The notes: a model not told the origin generated them from the sequence alone. Numbered from the stretch's first letter, positions 20,899 through 30,414 are shown. The stretch is 37,783 nucleotides of DNA from an uncultured Enterorhabdus sp. (GCA_947573925.1 CANPHS010000010.1:1-37783), one strand, 5' to 3'. Translations and numbers: made by a program.

Positions 20899-22776
20899 AT
20901 GACGGTAGGAGCCCATCGCTTGATCCGGGTTGTCCTGGCATTCGTGCTGGTCAGCTCGCTCATGCCTGGGATTCCTGCAGCTGCCTGGGCCGATGGGACG
21001 CCGGAAGGTTCTGCCAGTCGAGAAGCCCTGGCTGGGGCAGGCAACCTGACAAGATCGGGCAACCCTGCCGACTCGAACGCGGCGACGCCCGGCGCGATCC
21101 AACCGTCGGCGGATTCTCCGTGGGACGCGTTCTATGCAGGCACCCTTGAAACCTCCGTCGAACGGGACGAGGCCATCGCTCCCTTCGCACTCGACAGTGC
21201 GGGTGTGACGGCGCTCAAGTCGGGGACCCACGTGCGGTGGATCGACCGCATCGACGTGCCCGCCTACGTCACCCAGTTCTACGCCGTGCTGGAAGAGGCT
21301 GCCGACAACGACGGCTACCGCGACTTTCTCATAGACGGCCGTTACAAGAACGGCACCGCCGCCCCGGAAGGGGCGTACATCCGCGTGCAGGGCCGGGGCG
21401 CCCTGCTGCTGGGCACCGTGGCGCGGTCGGCTTCCACCTCGCTCGATGCCCTGAGAAACGAGATGGGCGAGTACGGCATGGCGGCCATGGCGGCCTTCGA
21501 CCGCGATCATCCGGAGGTGTTCTGGCTCTCGGGGGCGGTGGCCTTCGGGTTCTTGGTGCGGGAGAGCCAGGTGTCGTGCTACCTGGTGCTCAACGACAGC
21601 CGGTGGAGCGTGATAAGCGACGCCTACGCCACCACTTACCAGGTGCGTCGGGGCCTGTGGGAGCGCGACCGGGCCCTCCGCAGCATTCTGCAGGGGCTGA
21701 AACCCGGCGCTACCCAGGAAGAGGCGGTGCGGTACTTCAGCCGCTGGCTCGTGGACCACAACGAATATAACGCCGACATCGCTGCGGCTCAGGATCGGGG
21801 CCCGTGGGAATGCCTGAGCGCTCTGCGCGGCCAAAGCGGCGCCAACGGGCCGGTCTGCGAGGGCTATTCCCGTGCGTTCAAGGCGCTGTGCGATCGGGCG
21901 GCTATTCCCTGTGTGCTGGTGGACGGCAATGCCGACGAGCCCCACATGTGGAACAACGTGCAGCTGGCCGGGGCCTGGTATGGCGTCGATGTGACCTGGA
22001 ACGACACGGCTCCCGGCTGGGAAGAGGACTTCCTGCTGGTGGGCGAGGCGACGCAGTACGGCACCGGCGAAGAGGCGGTCACCTTCGGCGAGCTGCATCG
22101 GATGCAGAATATGTCCTATGAAGGCAGCGTCGCCTTCACGAACGGCCCGCGGCTCAGCCCGAACGAGTTCGTGCGCGGCACCGTGACGCCCGCGGCTCGC
22201 ATCACACTGCCTGTCGTGGGCGCCGAGCCCACCATGGCTCTCACCTCGATGGCACTTTCGAAGTCGGCCTACACCTTCGACGGTAAGACCCATCGGCCGG
22301 GGGTTACCATATACGGCGAAGGTGGCCAGCTGGTGAAGAACCGCGACTACCGGGTGACCTATTCCGGCAGCCAGAAGAGTGTGGGCACCTATCGGGTGAC
22401 GGTGACGGGCATCGGCCGGTACGGAGGCTCGCTTTCCAAAACCTATCGGATAAATGCCCCGGCGGTGAAGAAGGTGGCGAAGCCCACGGTGAAGTCGCCG
22501 ACCCGGCGCACGCTGGCGGTTACGTGGAAGCGCGTGGGCGGCAATGTGTCCGGCTACCAGGTGCAGGCGTGCCCGAGCAAGAAGTTCAAGAAGGCCGTGA
22601 CAAAGAAAACCGTCAAGCTGACGAAGAAGACCAAAAAGGCCAAAACGCTTAAGCTCACGCTGAAGAAGCTGAAGGCGAAAAGAACCTACTACGTTCGCGC
22701 CCGCGCCTACTACAAGGTAGCTGGCAAAACCTTCTACGGCACCTGGTCCCCGATTCGCAAGGTCCGCGTGAAGTAG
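20899..22776 (+). CDS. Secreted transglutaminase-like protein with Fn3-like C-terminal domain (paralogue of 14329 CDS)
   Basis: Signal peptide; NGPVCEGYSRAFKALCDRAAIPCVLVDG...PHMWNNVQLAGAWYGVDVTWND; TRRTLAVTWKRVGGNVSGYQVQACPSKKFKKAVTKK...RAYYKVAGKTFYGTWS. Confidence 0.85.
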   Translation: MTVGAHRLIRVVLAFVLVSSLMPGIPAAAWADGTPEGSASREALAGAGNLTRSGNPADSNAATPGAIQPSADSPWDAFYAGTLETSVERDEAIAPFALDSAGVTALKSGTHVRWIDRIDVPAYVTQFYAVLEEAADNDGYRDFLIDGRYKNGTAAPEGAYIRVQGRGALLLGTVARSASTSLDALRNEMGEYGMAAMAAFDRDHPEVFWLSGAVAFGFLVRESQVSCYLVLNDSRWSVISDAYATTYQVRRGLWERDRALRSILQGLKPGATQEEAVRYFSRWLVDHNEYNADIAAAQDRGPWECLSALRGQSGANGPVCEGYSRAFKALCDRAAIPCVLVDGNADEPHMWNNVQLAGAWYGVDVTWNDTAPGWEEDFLLVGEATQYGTGEEAVTFGELHRMQNMSYEGSVAFTNGPRLSPNEFVRGTVTPAARITLPVVGAEPTMALTSMALSKSAYTFDGKTHRPGVTIYGEGGQLVKNRDYRVTYSGSQKSVGTYRVTVTGIGRYGGSLSKTYRINAPAVKKVAKPTVKSPTRRTLAVTWKRVGGNVSGYQVQACPSKKFKKAVTKKTVKLTKKTKKAKTLKLTLKKLKAKRTYYVRARAYYKVAGKTFYGTWSPIRKVRVK

Positions 22777-22833
22777 CCCCGAACCACGTCCACACGAGAC
22801 CCCCTTTCCTTCCCACCCCCTTCGCCCCGACCT

Positions 22834-22918
22834 GTGCAAAGTGACGGATTCTGAACCGAAAATGCGGGCAATACTCTGCTTTGTACGCATTCGCTGTTCA
22901 GAATCCGTCACTTTGCAC
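22834..22918. repeat. Palindromic element family 2, copy D (85 nt)
   Basis: GTGCAAAGTGACGGATTCTGAAC (22834-22856) and GTTCAGAATCCGTCACTTTGCAC (22896-22918): perfect 23-bp inverted repeat. Confidence 0.9.
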
Positions 22919-22970
22919 GGGTGTCGCATGGCGATGCCAAGAAGGGACGGCGTCCGGGGGCGCCGGGGCC

Positions 22971-23759
22971 CTAATCTACGATTTGGATCCAGGCCAGGTA
23001 GTAGTCGTAGCGGCGTTGGTCGGCGGGGCAGTAGTCGAAAGTGAGGTACTGCGCGGCGACCGATCCAGCGTTCAGGCCGAGGGACGCCAAGTGCTCCACA
23101 TGGCGGGCGATGTCGTTGTGCTGGGCGTAGCAGTAGTCGGTGCGCAGGAGGCATTCCAGGTACTTGCCGTCATGATCCGCGGCGCTCCATACCTGCTCGG
23201 AGCCTTCCTGTTGGGTGGGGCGCAAGGCGCAGTCGGCGTAGATGCCGGGCTCGTGGGCGCTTTCGTAGAACACGCCGTAGCTCGTGGCGACATCCTCCAA
23301 ATAGGCCGTCAGCGACGACTCGTCTTTCATACCGAACGAGTACAGCGCATCAATCTCGGGGCGGCGCACGATGCGGCTGCCGCGCGACTTCACCATGTAG
23401 TACTTGCGAATGCGCTGGTTGTACAGGGAAAGCCGTTCCAAGGTCTGCGTGAGCACCTGCATGCGCGCCACGGTGTCTCCGATGGCGGCATCTACGGCGA
23501 ACGCGGTGTGCTCGGCCGGCGAATCCATGAGGCTTTTGATAGATTTGATGGGCACCCCGATGCTGCGGTAGAACATCACGTCCCCCAGTTCTACCAGGGA
23601 TACGAGCGAGTAGGTGCGGTAGCCCGATTCCTTGCGGGCCGGCGTAATGAGCCCCTCGTCTTCGTAGTAGCGCAGGGTCGATTGCGGAATGTGCAGCAGT
23701 CGCGATACCTCGGAGATGCTGAGGGCGTCCCAATAGCCCTCGTCTTGTGAGCGTCCCAT
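22971..23759 (-). CDS. MerR-family transcriptional regulator with C-terminal effector-like domain
   Basis: LSISEVSRLLHIPQSTLRYYEDEGLITPARKESGYRTYSLVSLVELGDVMFYRSIGVPIKSIK; divergent from the agmatine operon. Confidence 0.88.
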   Translation of the reverse strand: MGRSQDEGYWDALSISEVSRLLHIPQSTLRYYEDEGLITPARKESGYRTYSLVSLVELGDVMFYRSIGVPIKSIKSLMDSPAEHTAFAVDAAIGDTVARMQVLTQTLERLSLYNQRIRKYYMVKSRGSRIVRRPEIDALYSFGMKDESSLTAYLEDVATSYGVFYESAHEPGIYADCALRPTQQEGSEQVWSAADHDGKYLECLLRTDYCYAQHNDIARHVEHLASLGLNAGSVAAQYLTFDYCPADQRRYDYYLAWIQIVD

Positions 23760-23799
23760 GGCGGTTTCCTTCCCGAAAGGCGGATGAACGGCCCCTCTT

Positions 23800-23818
23800 C
23801 TTTCAAGTTACTTGAAAG
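23800..23818. promoter_or_regulatory. Candidate MerR operator (dyad)
   Basis: CTTTCAAG-tta-CTTGAAAG perfect 8-bp half-sites. Confidence 0.65.
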
Positions 23819-23960
23819 TTTAAGGGCTGACTGTGAAATTGCAAGAGCCGAAGAGCCCGGTGCATTCCCCAGATACTTGCGGAAAAATTCACCATTTATC
23901 AGGCAACACTTCAACTCACCAAACCGTTTTTCCGTGGCGAATATTTTCCCCAGAAAGTGC

Positions 23961-23991
23961 TTGACCTTCAAGTTCCTCAAGAACCTACTCT
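23961..23991 (+). promoter_or_regulatory. Candidate MerR-activated promoter, 19-bp spacer
   Basis: TTGACC-ttcaagttcctcaagaacc(19)-TACTCT; spacer resembles the 23800 dyad. Confidence 0.65.
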
Positions 23992-24082
23992 GTACCTGCA
24001 AGCCTTGCAGCCCCAGCCGGCGCCCTCATCGTCGGCACTCACGCATCGGCATCGCCCGCGGTGCCTGTCTAAGGAGGAAGCC

Positions 24083-25102
24083 ATGACCCGTCATTTTCTC
24101 AATTTGGCCGACTACAGCAACGAGGAAATCTACGAGCTCATCGAGCTCGGGCGCATGCTCAAGTGCGCCGACAAGTTAGGGGCCTGCCCGCCGCTTTTGC
24201 ACGGCGCGAGCCTCGGCATGATTTTCGACGAGCCTTCCACCCGTACGCGCATCTCCTTCGAGGTGGCCATGACCAAACTCGGCGGCCACGCGCTGTACCT
24301 GCGTCCTGGTGAAATTCACCTGGGCAAATCCGAAACCGTAAAGGACACCGCGCTGGTCATGTCGCGCCTTCTGGATGCCATCGAGATTCGCACCAGCCAC
24401 GACGACGAAATTGCCGAGCTGGCCGAACACGCCACCATTCCCGTCATCAACGGCATGGGCACCTACCTGCACCCCTGCCAGGCCCTGTGCGACCTCATGA
24501 CCATCTCCGAGCACCTGCCCGCGGGCAAGGCGCTGAAGGACATCACGCTGGTATTCGTGGGCGATGCTACCATCTACGAGAACGTGGGCACGGCCCTTTC
24601 CCACATCCTGCCGCGCCTGGGCGCCCATTTCGTGTACTGCGCCCCGGAAGGCTATGTGGCCGATGAGGACTTCTACGCCCCGGCCCGCGAGGCCTGCGAA
24701 ATCGGCGGCGGCACGTTCACCATTCTGCACGACCCGAAGGAGGCAGTGAAGAACGCCGACTACATTTACTCGTCGGTCATGTGGTACGAGGGCTTCGACG
24801 CCAACAAGGAGAAGCGCATGAAGGCGTTTTTGCCCGACTATCAGATCAACGAGGCGCTCATCACCTGCGCTCCAGACCATGCGCAGTTCATGCACTACCT
24901 GCCGGCCCAGCGCGGCTACGAGATGACCGACGCCATCATGGACCACGAACGCTCGCTTTTGTGGGACGAGGCCGAAAACCGCCTCTACGGCGAGATGGCC
25001 ATTCTTGTGAAGCTCATGCACGGCGCGGTGAAGAACCCCTCGCCCGAAGTGAAGGCCCAGCAGAAGGCCCTCATCGAGAGCTGGATCGCCGAGAACCTGT
25101 AG
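24083..25102 (+). CDS. ptcA: Putrescine carbamoyltransferase (ornithine carbamoyltransferase family)
   Basis: FDEPSTRTRISFEVAMTKLGGHALYL...NGMGTYLHPCQALCDLMTI...HYLPAQRGYEMTDAIMD; adjacent to aguD/aguA; RBS aaggagg. Confidence 0.88.
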   Translation: MTRHFLNLADYSNEEIYELIELGRMLKCADKLGACPPLLHGASLGMIFDEPSTRTRISFEVAMTKLGGHALYLRPGEIHLGKSETVKDTALVMSRLLDAIEIRTSHDDEIAELAEHATIPVINGMGTYLHPCQALCDLMTISEHLPAGKALKDITLVFVGDATIYENVGTALSHILPRLGAHFVYCAPEGYVADEDFYAPAREACEIGGGTFTILHDPKEAVKNADYIYSSVMWYEGFDANKEKRMKAFLPDYQINEALITCAPDHAQFMHYLPAQRGYEMTDAIMDHERSLLWDEAENRLYGEMAILVKLMHGAVKNPSPEVKAQQKALIESWIAENL

Positions 25103-25175
25103 CCCGTGCGGCCTGCGGCGCGGCGTGTGTCGGCGCCGGGCCGCGGGCCCTTTAACCCTCAAGGAGGTGGGACCC

Positions 25176-26525
25176 GTGGAAAAGGAAAAGGGTCTCGGAA
25201 AGTTCGACGTCGTGTGCGGCATCATCTGTTCCATCCTGTTCGCCGACGTCATCATCTCGAACACCATGGTGGGCCCGTCGGTTATCGCCTGGTGGCTCAT
25301 CATCGGCATCGTCTTCTTCATTCCCAACGGACTGATCATCGCCGAGCTGTCCGGGGCCTACCCCGACAAGGGCGGCATTTACGGCTGGGTGGACAAGGCT
25401 CTGGGTTCGAAATGGGCCGGCCGCTTGTCGTGGCTGTACTGGATCAACTGCACGTTGTGGCTGCCGTCGGGCTTCATCTGGTTCAGCGGGGCCTTGTGCG
25501 GCGCATTCTTCCCCGAGATGGACTACGTCACGCAGGTGGTCATCTCCATTGCCATCACATGGATTACCGTGCTCATCGCCACCCGCCCCATGACCGAGAG
25601 CAAGTGGATCGTGAATGCGGGCGGCATCGCGAAGGTGCTCATCTTCTTGGCCGTGGGCGCTTGCGGCGTGGCCCTGGTGCTGCGCGGCGCGGCACCGGCC
25701 AATGAGATGACCCTGGCCACCATGGCCCCCACATTGGATGGCGGCTTGCAGTACCTGCCCGTGATCGTGTACTGCTGCTGTGGCTTGGAAGTGCTGGCCA
25801 TGAGCGCCCACGAGATGAAGAACCCCAAGAAGGATCTGCCTATGGCCGTCATCGGCGTGGTCATCCTCACCATCGTTATGAACCTGTTCGCCTCCTGGGG
25901 CGTGCTCACGGCCGTGCCCCTGGCCGACCTCGACCTGGTGACCGGCATCCAAACCGTGTGCGATGCGGCTTTCGGCTCGCCGGTGCTGTCGGGCATCGTG
26001 ATGGTGCTTCTCCTGTTCGGCGTGTGCGTGCAGATGGTCACCTGGAGCGTGGCCGGGGCCCGCGGTGCCGCTGAGGGCGGCCAGGCCGGCGAGCTGCCCG
26101 CAGTGTTCGGCCGCGAGACCAAGCGCGGCTCCATGCCCGTGGGCGCACTCGTGATCTCGGGCATTGTGTCCACGGTGGTGCTCATCGTGTACGGGTTCAT
26201 GGCCGAAACCTCGTCGGATCTGTTCTTCACGCTGCTGGCCTTCAGCTCCATCATCTTCTTCATGCCCTACGTCATTATGTTCGCCGCCTACATTCGCCTG
26301 AAGAAAACCGATACGACCACCGAGCGCCCCTTCAAAGCGCCTTGCGGCACGGCCCTGTCCGTGGTGGGCATCGTGGTGCTGTGCGTGTCCATGGTGCTGT
26401 TCGTGTGGGTGCCGGGCCAGCCCTTCGACGCGGCTTACAGCGTGCCCATTCTCGTGGGTGTGGCGGTGACGCTGGCCGTGGGCGAGGGCATGCAGCGCTA
26501 TCTGGCCCGCAAGCATTCGAAGTAA
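25176..26525 (+). CDS. aguD: APC-superfamily agmatine:putrescine antiporter
   Basis: GTG start after aaggaggtggg; DVVCGIICSILFADVIISNTMVGPSVIAWWLIIGIVFFIPNGLIIAELSGAYPDKGGIYGWV; between ptc and aguA. Confidence 0.82.
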   Translation: MEKEKGLGKFDVVCGIICSILFADVIISNTMVGPSVIAWWLIIGIVFFIPNGLIIAELSGAYPDKGGIYGWVDKALGSKWAGRLSWLYWINCTLWLPSGFIWFSGALCGAFFPEMDYVTQVVISIAITWITVLIATRPMTESKWIVNAGGIAKVLIFLAVGACGVALVLRGAAPANEMTLATMAPTLDGGLQYLPVIVYCCCGLEVLAMSAHEMKNPKKDLPMAVIGVVILTIVMNLFASWGVLTAVPLADLDLVTGIQTVCDAAFGSPVLSGIVMVLLLFGVCVQMVTWSVAGARGAAEGGQAGELPAVFGRETKRGSMPVGALVISGIVSTVVLIVYGFMAETSSDLFFTLLAFSSIIFFMPYVIMFAAYIRLKKTDTTTERPFKAPCGTALSVVGIVVLCVSMVLFVWVPGQPFDAAYSVPILVGVAVTLAVGEGMQRYLARKHSK

Positions 26526-26562
26526 TTGGTTCCGAACGAGCAGAGAAAAAAAGGAGACTATC

Positions 26563-27669
26563 ATGGCGAAGACCATTAAAGATTCCACTCCCAAGCAAGA
26601 CGGCTTCCGCTTTCCCGGCGAGTGGGAGCGCCAGACGCAGTGCTGGATCGGCTGGCCCTTCCGCACCGATGTGTGGCCCGGCGGCGCCAAGCCGGCCCAA
26701 AAGGCCATTGTGGAGGTAGTGAAGGCCATCGCGCCCTACGAAGCAGTGACCGTGTGCGTGCCCCGCGAGCACTACAAGGCCGCCCGCGCCGCCATTCCCG
26801 AGCACGAGAATGTGCGAGTGGTAGAGCTGTCCTGCGACGATGGCTGGCTGCGCGACATCGGCCCCACCTTCCTGGTGAACGATGCCGGCGAGGTGCGCGG
26901 GGCGGACTGGCAGTTCCAGGCCTGGGGCGGTTTGGAAGAGGGCTTCTACTTCCCCTGGGATCAGGATGATTTGGCTGCGCGGAAGATTTGCGAGTTGGAG
27001 AACGTCGACCGCTACCGGGCGCCCCTCATTTTGGAAGGCGGCGCCATCTTCAGCGACGGCGAGGGCACGGTGCTCGTGACCGAGTCGTCCGAGCTGGTGC
27101 ACAACCAGAACAAGATGAGCAAGGAGGAAATCGAGGGCTACCTGCTGGAGTACCTCGGCGCCGAGAAGGTCATTTGGCTGAAGAACGGCGTGGCCTACGA
27201 CAGCGTGTGGGGCCACGTGGATCTGGTGTGCACGTTCACGGCTCCCGGTGAGGTGCTGCTGGCTTGGTCGGACAATCCCGCCGACGAGAACTACGAGCTC
27301 ATGCGCGAGAACTACGAAATTCTGGCGAACGCCACCGACGCCCGGGGCCGTGCGCTCACCATCCGGAAACTCTACTTGCCCGATCCGATGTACTTCACAG
27401 CCGAGGAGATCGAAGCGTTCGACGTGGTGGAAGACACCACGAGCTTCGAGGTGGGCGACCGCATCGGCGGCAGCTACATCAACTACTTCCTCGGCAACGG
27501 CGTGGTGGTGGTTCCCCAGTTCGGCGACGAGACCTATGACGAACGGGCTCTGGAAACCCTGCGCGAGGTGTTCCCCGACCGCGCGGTGGTGGGCGTGGCC
27601 TCCCGGGCCATCCTCATGGGCGGCGGCTGCATCCACTGCATGACCCAGCAGCAGCCGGCCGGACGCTAG
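26563..27669 (+). CDS. aguA: Agmatine deiminase
   Basis: GEWERQTQCWIGWPFRTDVWPGGAKPAQ...DDGWLRDIGPTFLVN...LEGGAIFSDGEGT...GGGCIHCMTQQQP. Confidence 0.95.
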   Translation: MAKTIKDSTPKQDGFRFPGEWERQTQCWIGWPFRTDVWPGGAKPAQKAIVEVVKAIAPYEAVTVCVPREHYKAARAAIPEHENVRVVELSCDDGWLRDIGPTFLVNDAGEVRGADWQFQAWGGLEEGFYFPWDQDDLAARKICELENVDRYRAPLILEGGAIFSDGEGTVLVTESSELVHNQNKMSKEEIEGYLLEYLGAEKVIWLKNGVAYDSVWGHVDLVCTFTAPGEVLLAWSDNPADENYELMRENYEILANATDARGRALTIRKLYLPDPMYFTAEEIEAFDVVEDTTSFEVGDRIGGSYINYFLGNGVVVVPQFGDETYDERALETLREVFPDRAVVGVASRAILMGGGCIHCMTQQQPAGR

Positions 27670-27699
27670 AGGTTCGGGCCGCAGCGTCCCGTTGGGGAT

Positions 27700-27788
27700 C
27701 TGTGCAAATGTACGGCATTTTGCAAGCGAAACGTACAAAGCATGGGAAAACGTGCAAGTTTTCCGCAATGAGGCGTGCATTTGCACGG
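27700..27788. repeat. Palindromic element family 1, copy B (89 nt)
   Basis: ctgtgcaaatgtacgg...ggcgtgcatttgcacgg; internal hairpin GGAAAAC-gtgcaa-GTTTTCC; ungapped alignment to 17035-17123. Confidence 0.85.
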
Positions 27789-28096
27789 GTTCCAAACTCC
27801 GGGTTCCGGGCGGCCGTGGCGATGCCTGTGGCGATGGCGGCGTCGGTGAGTGTCGCGGCTTGGGGGGGCTTGGCGGTCCGGTTTCTCTAACGGGCGCGAA
27901 ACAAAAGGGGTGAACGGGGGCGTTTTCCAGCTGTTACGTTACATAATAATGGGAAATATCCGATGTGGGGCATCTTCCCGAGGCTGCGCAGTTGGGCCCC
28001 TCCTGTGTGGAACGGTGAGCGGGCCTGCGAAAACGGCGCGGGCGTGCTATGGTGTGCGCCGCTTCAGGGGAAGACTTACATGAAAGGAAGCGCTTT

Positions 28097-29506
28097 ATGG
28101 AACGCAAGGAAATCGTTGCTGCCGCCGATGCCTACTGGGATGCGAATCGCGACGCCATTGTGGCCGACATTGCCAAGCTCGTGGAAATTCCCTCCACCGA
28201 GGATCTGGCCGCTGCCGCGCCCGGTGTGCCCTACGGCCCCGAGCCGGCTCGCGCCCTAGCGAAGGCGCTGGAAATCGCCGAGGGCATGGGCATGGCCGCC
28301 ACCAACTGCGAGGGCCACATCGGGTTCGCCGACCTGCCGGGCGAGACCGACACCCAGCTCGGCATCATCGGGCACGTGGACGTGGTGCCCGCCGGCCCCG
28401 GTTGGACGTTCGAGCCCTTCCAGGTGACGGAGAAAGACGGCTACCTCATGGGCCGCGGCTGCCTGGACGACAAGGGCCCCTCGGTGGTGGCCCTGCATGC
28501 GGTGAAGTGCCTGTCCGGTCTGGACGTGGCGCGTCCCTACACCATCCGCTTCCTGTTCGGCGCCAACGAGGAAACCTCCATGGCCGACGTGACCTGGTAC
28601 CTCGAGAACTACGAGAGCCCGGCCTTCCTGTTCACGCCCGACGCCGACTTCCCCGTGTGCTACGGCGAGAAGGGCGGCTACGACGGGCGCATCACGAGCG
28701 CTCCCATTGCCGACCCGGTCATTCTGGACATCTCCGGCGGCGTGGTCACCAACGCGGTGCCCGGCGAGGCCTGGGCGCAGGTGCGCGGCGACGCGAGTGC
28801 GCTGCCGGCGGCCGAGCGCATCACCGTGACCGACAACGGCGACGGCACCGTGCGCATCGACGCGAAGGGCGTGAACGCGCATGCGGCCTGGCCTGAGCGC
28901 GGCATCTCCGCCATCATGCTGCTGGCGAACTACCTGCTGGAAAACGGCCTCGTGAACCAGCAGGAGCGCGAGTTCCTGGAACTGGTGCGCAGCCTGGTTT
29001 CCGACACCACCGGCGCCGGCGTGGGCATCGCCACGGCCGACGAGTACTTCGGGCCGCTCACGGTGGTGGGCGGCACCATCCGCAAGGACGGCGACCGCCT
29101 CGTGCAGACCATGGACAGCCGCTGGCCTACGTCCATCACCGCCGAGGAAATCACCGCGGCGCTGACGAAGCTCACCGACGCCATCGGCGCCACCTTCGAG
29201 AACACCCTGCTCATGGTGCCTTTCCTGGTGAAGCCGGAAGACCCGGAGATCCAGGTGCTCCAGGACGCCTTCCAGTTTGTCACCGGCGACACCGAGCACA
29301 AGCCCTTCACCATCGGCGGCGGCACCTACGCCCGCGAGTTCAAGAAGGGCGCGTCCTTCGGCGTGAACATGCCCTGGATCGACAACCCCCAGTGGGTCGG
29401 CGGCGAACACGGCCCCGACGAGGGCGTCTCCGAGGACCTGCTGAAGACCTCCTTCAAGATCTACGTCCTGGCCCTGGCCGAGCTGCAGGGGTTGGAAATC
29501 GCCTAA
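28097..29506 (+). CDS. M20-family (PepV/Sapep-like) dipeptidase
   Basis: LGIIGHVDVVPAGPGWTFEPFQVTEKDGYLMGRGCLDDKGPSVVALHAVK...FLFGANEETSMADVTWYLE. Confidence 0.9.
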   Translation: MERKEIVAAADAYWDANRDAIVADIAKLVEIPSTEDLAAAAPGVPYGPEPARALAKALEIAEGMGMAATNCEGHIGFADLPGETDTQLGIIGHVDVVPAGPGWTFEPFQVTEKDGYLMGRGCLDDKGPSVVALHAVKCLSGLDVARPYTIRFLFGANEETSMADVTWYLENYESPAFLFTPDADFPVCYGEKGGYDGRITSAPIADPVILDISGGVVTNAVPGEAWAQVRGDASALPAAERITVTDNGDGTVRIDAKGVNAHAAWPERGISAIMLLANYLLENGLVNQQEREFLELVRSLVSDTTGAGVGIATADEYFGPLTVVGGTIRKDGDRLVQTMDSRWPTSITAEEITAALTKLTDAIGATFENTLLMVPFLVKPEDPEIQVLQDAFQFVTGDTEHKPFTIGGGTYAREFKKGASFGVNMPWIDNPQWVGGEHGPDEGVSEDLLKTSFKIYVLALAELQGLEIA

Positions 29507-29543
29507 GGGGGCGCCTTTCAGATTGAAGCGTTGAACGCCCTCC

Positions 29544-29573
29544 ACGGCCCCGGTTATCGCCGGGGCCGTTTCT
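29544..29573 (+). terminator. Rho-independent-like terminator
   Basis: ACGGCCCCGG-ttatcg-CCGGGGCCGTttct. Confidence 0.75.
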
Positions 29574-29700
29574 GCTATAGGAACTTTCAATCTCCGAAAA
29601 ACCCTGAACCGTGGTTTATTCTTGGTCGGGGATGACGGGCCGTCAGCGGTGCTATAGAATGGGCTGGAAATTAACCGAGGGTTTCATATTGGAGGACACT

Positions 29701-30414
29701 GTGCTTAACGCAATTATCGTTGACGACGAGGCGCCTGCCCGTTCCGAACTGCGCTTCCTCCTCGATGAGGTTGGCGGGGTCGAGGTGACGGCCGAGGCCG
29801 CCAACGTGCGCGAGGCCATTGAGAAGCTGAAAGAATACCCCTGCGACGTCATGTTCATGGACGTGAACATGCCCGAGGCCACCGGCCTGCAGTTGGCCGA
29901 GGCCCTGCAGCATTTGAAGTTCCCGCCGGCGGTGGTGTTCGTCACCGCCTACAGCGAGCACGCGCTGGACGCGTTCAAGGTGAACGCCATCGACTACCTG
30001 GTGAAGCCTGTCGAGACCGAGCGCCTGGCCCAGGCCATCGCGCGCGTGCGCGAGCAGGTCGCGCTGCACCTGCAGGCGCAGAAGTCCGAGCGCATCCCGG
30101 TGGAGAAGGGCGGCAAGAAGATCCTCATCGGCATCGACAAGATCCGCTTCGTCATGGCGCGCGACGACTACGCCTACCTGCAGACCGACGCCGACCGCTA
30201 CTTCAGCACGGTCAGCCTGGCCCAGCTGGAGAAGCGCCTGGACGGCCACGGGTTCTTCCGCGTGCACCGCGGCTACCTGGTGAACCTGTCCATGGTGGAG
30301 GAGATCGAGTCCGTCTCGGGCGGCACGCTGCTGCTGACCCTCAACGGCGTTGAGGAGAAGATCCCCGTGTCTCGCCGCCGCGTGAGCGCCCTCAAGAAGG
30401 CCCTCGGCCTCTAG
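29701..30414 (+). CDS. LytTR-family (LytR/AlgR) response regulator
   Basis: GTG start after ggagg; NAIIVDDEAPARSELRFLLDEV...VMFMDVNMPEATGLQL...NAIDYLVKPV; LytTR domain FRVHRGYLVNLSMVEEIE...IPVSRRR. Confidence 0.92.
   Translation: MLNAIIVDDEAPARSELRFLLDEVGGVEVTAEAANVREAIEKLKEYPCDVMFMDVNMPEATGLQLAEALQHLKFPPAVVFVTAYSEHALDAFKVNAIDYLVKPVETERLAQAIARVREQVALHLQAQKSERIPVEKGGKKILIGIDKIRFVMARDDYAYLQTDADRYFSTVSLAQLEKRLDGHGFFRVHRGYLVNLSMVEEIESVSGGTLLLTLNGVEEKIPVSRRRVSALKKALGL

Noticed and set aside
20830-23154. 774-aa minus-strand ORF across the second transglutaminase gene
   Set aside because: Antisense shadow of a high-GC gene, spans the palindromic repeat, no domain signature.
25152-27795. Long minus-strand ORFs (25152-26729, 26332-27795) opposite aguD/aguA
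   Set aside because: Antisense shadows without domain signatures or convincing starts.
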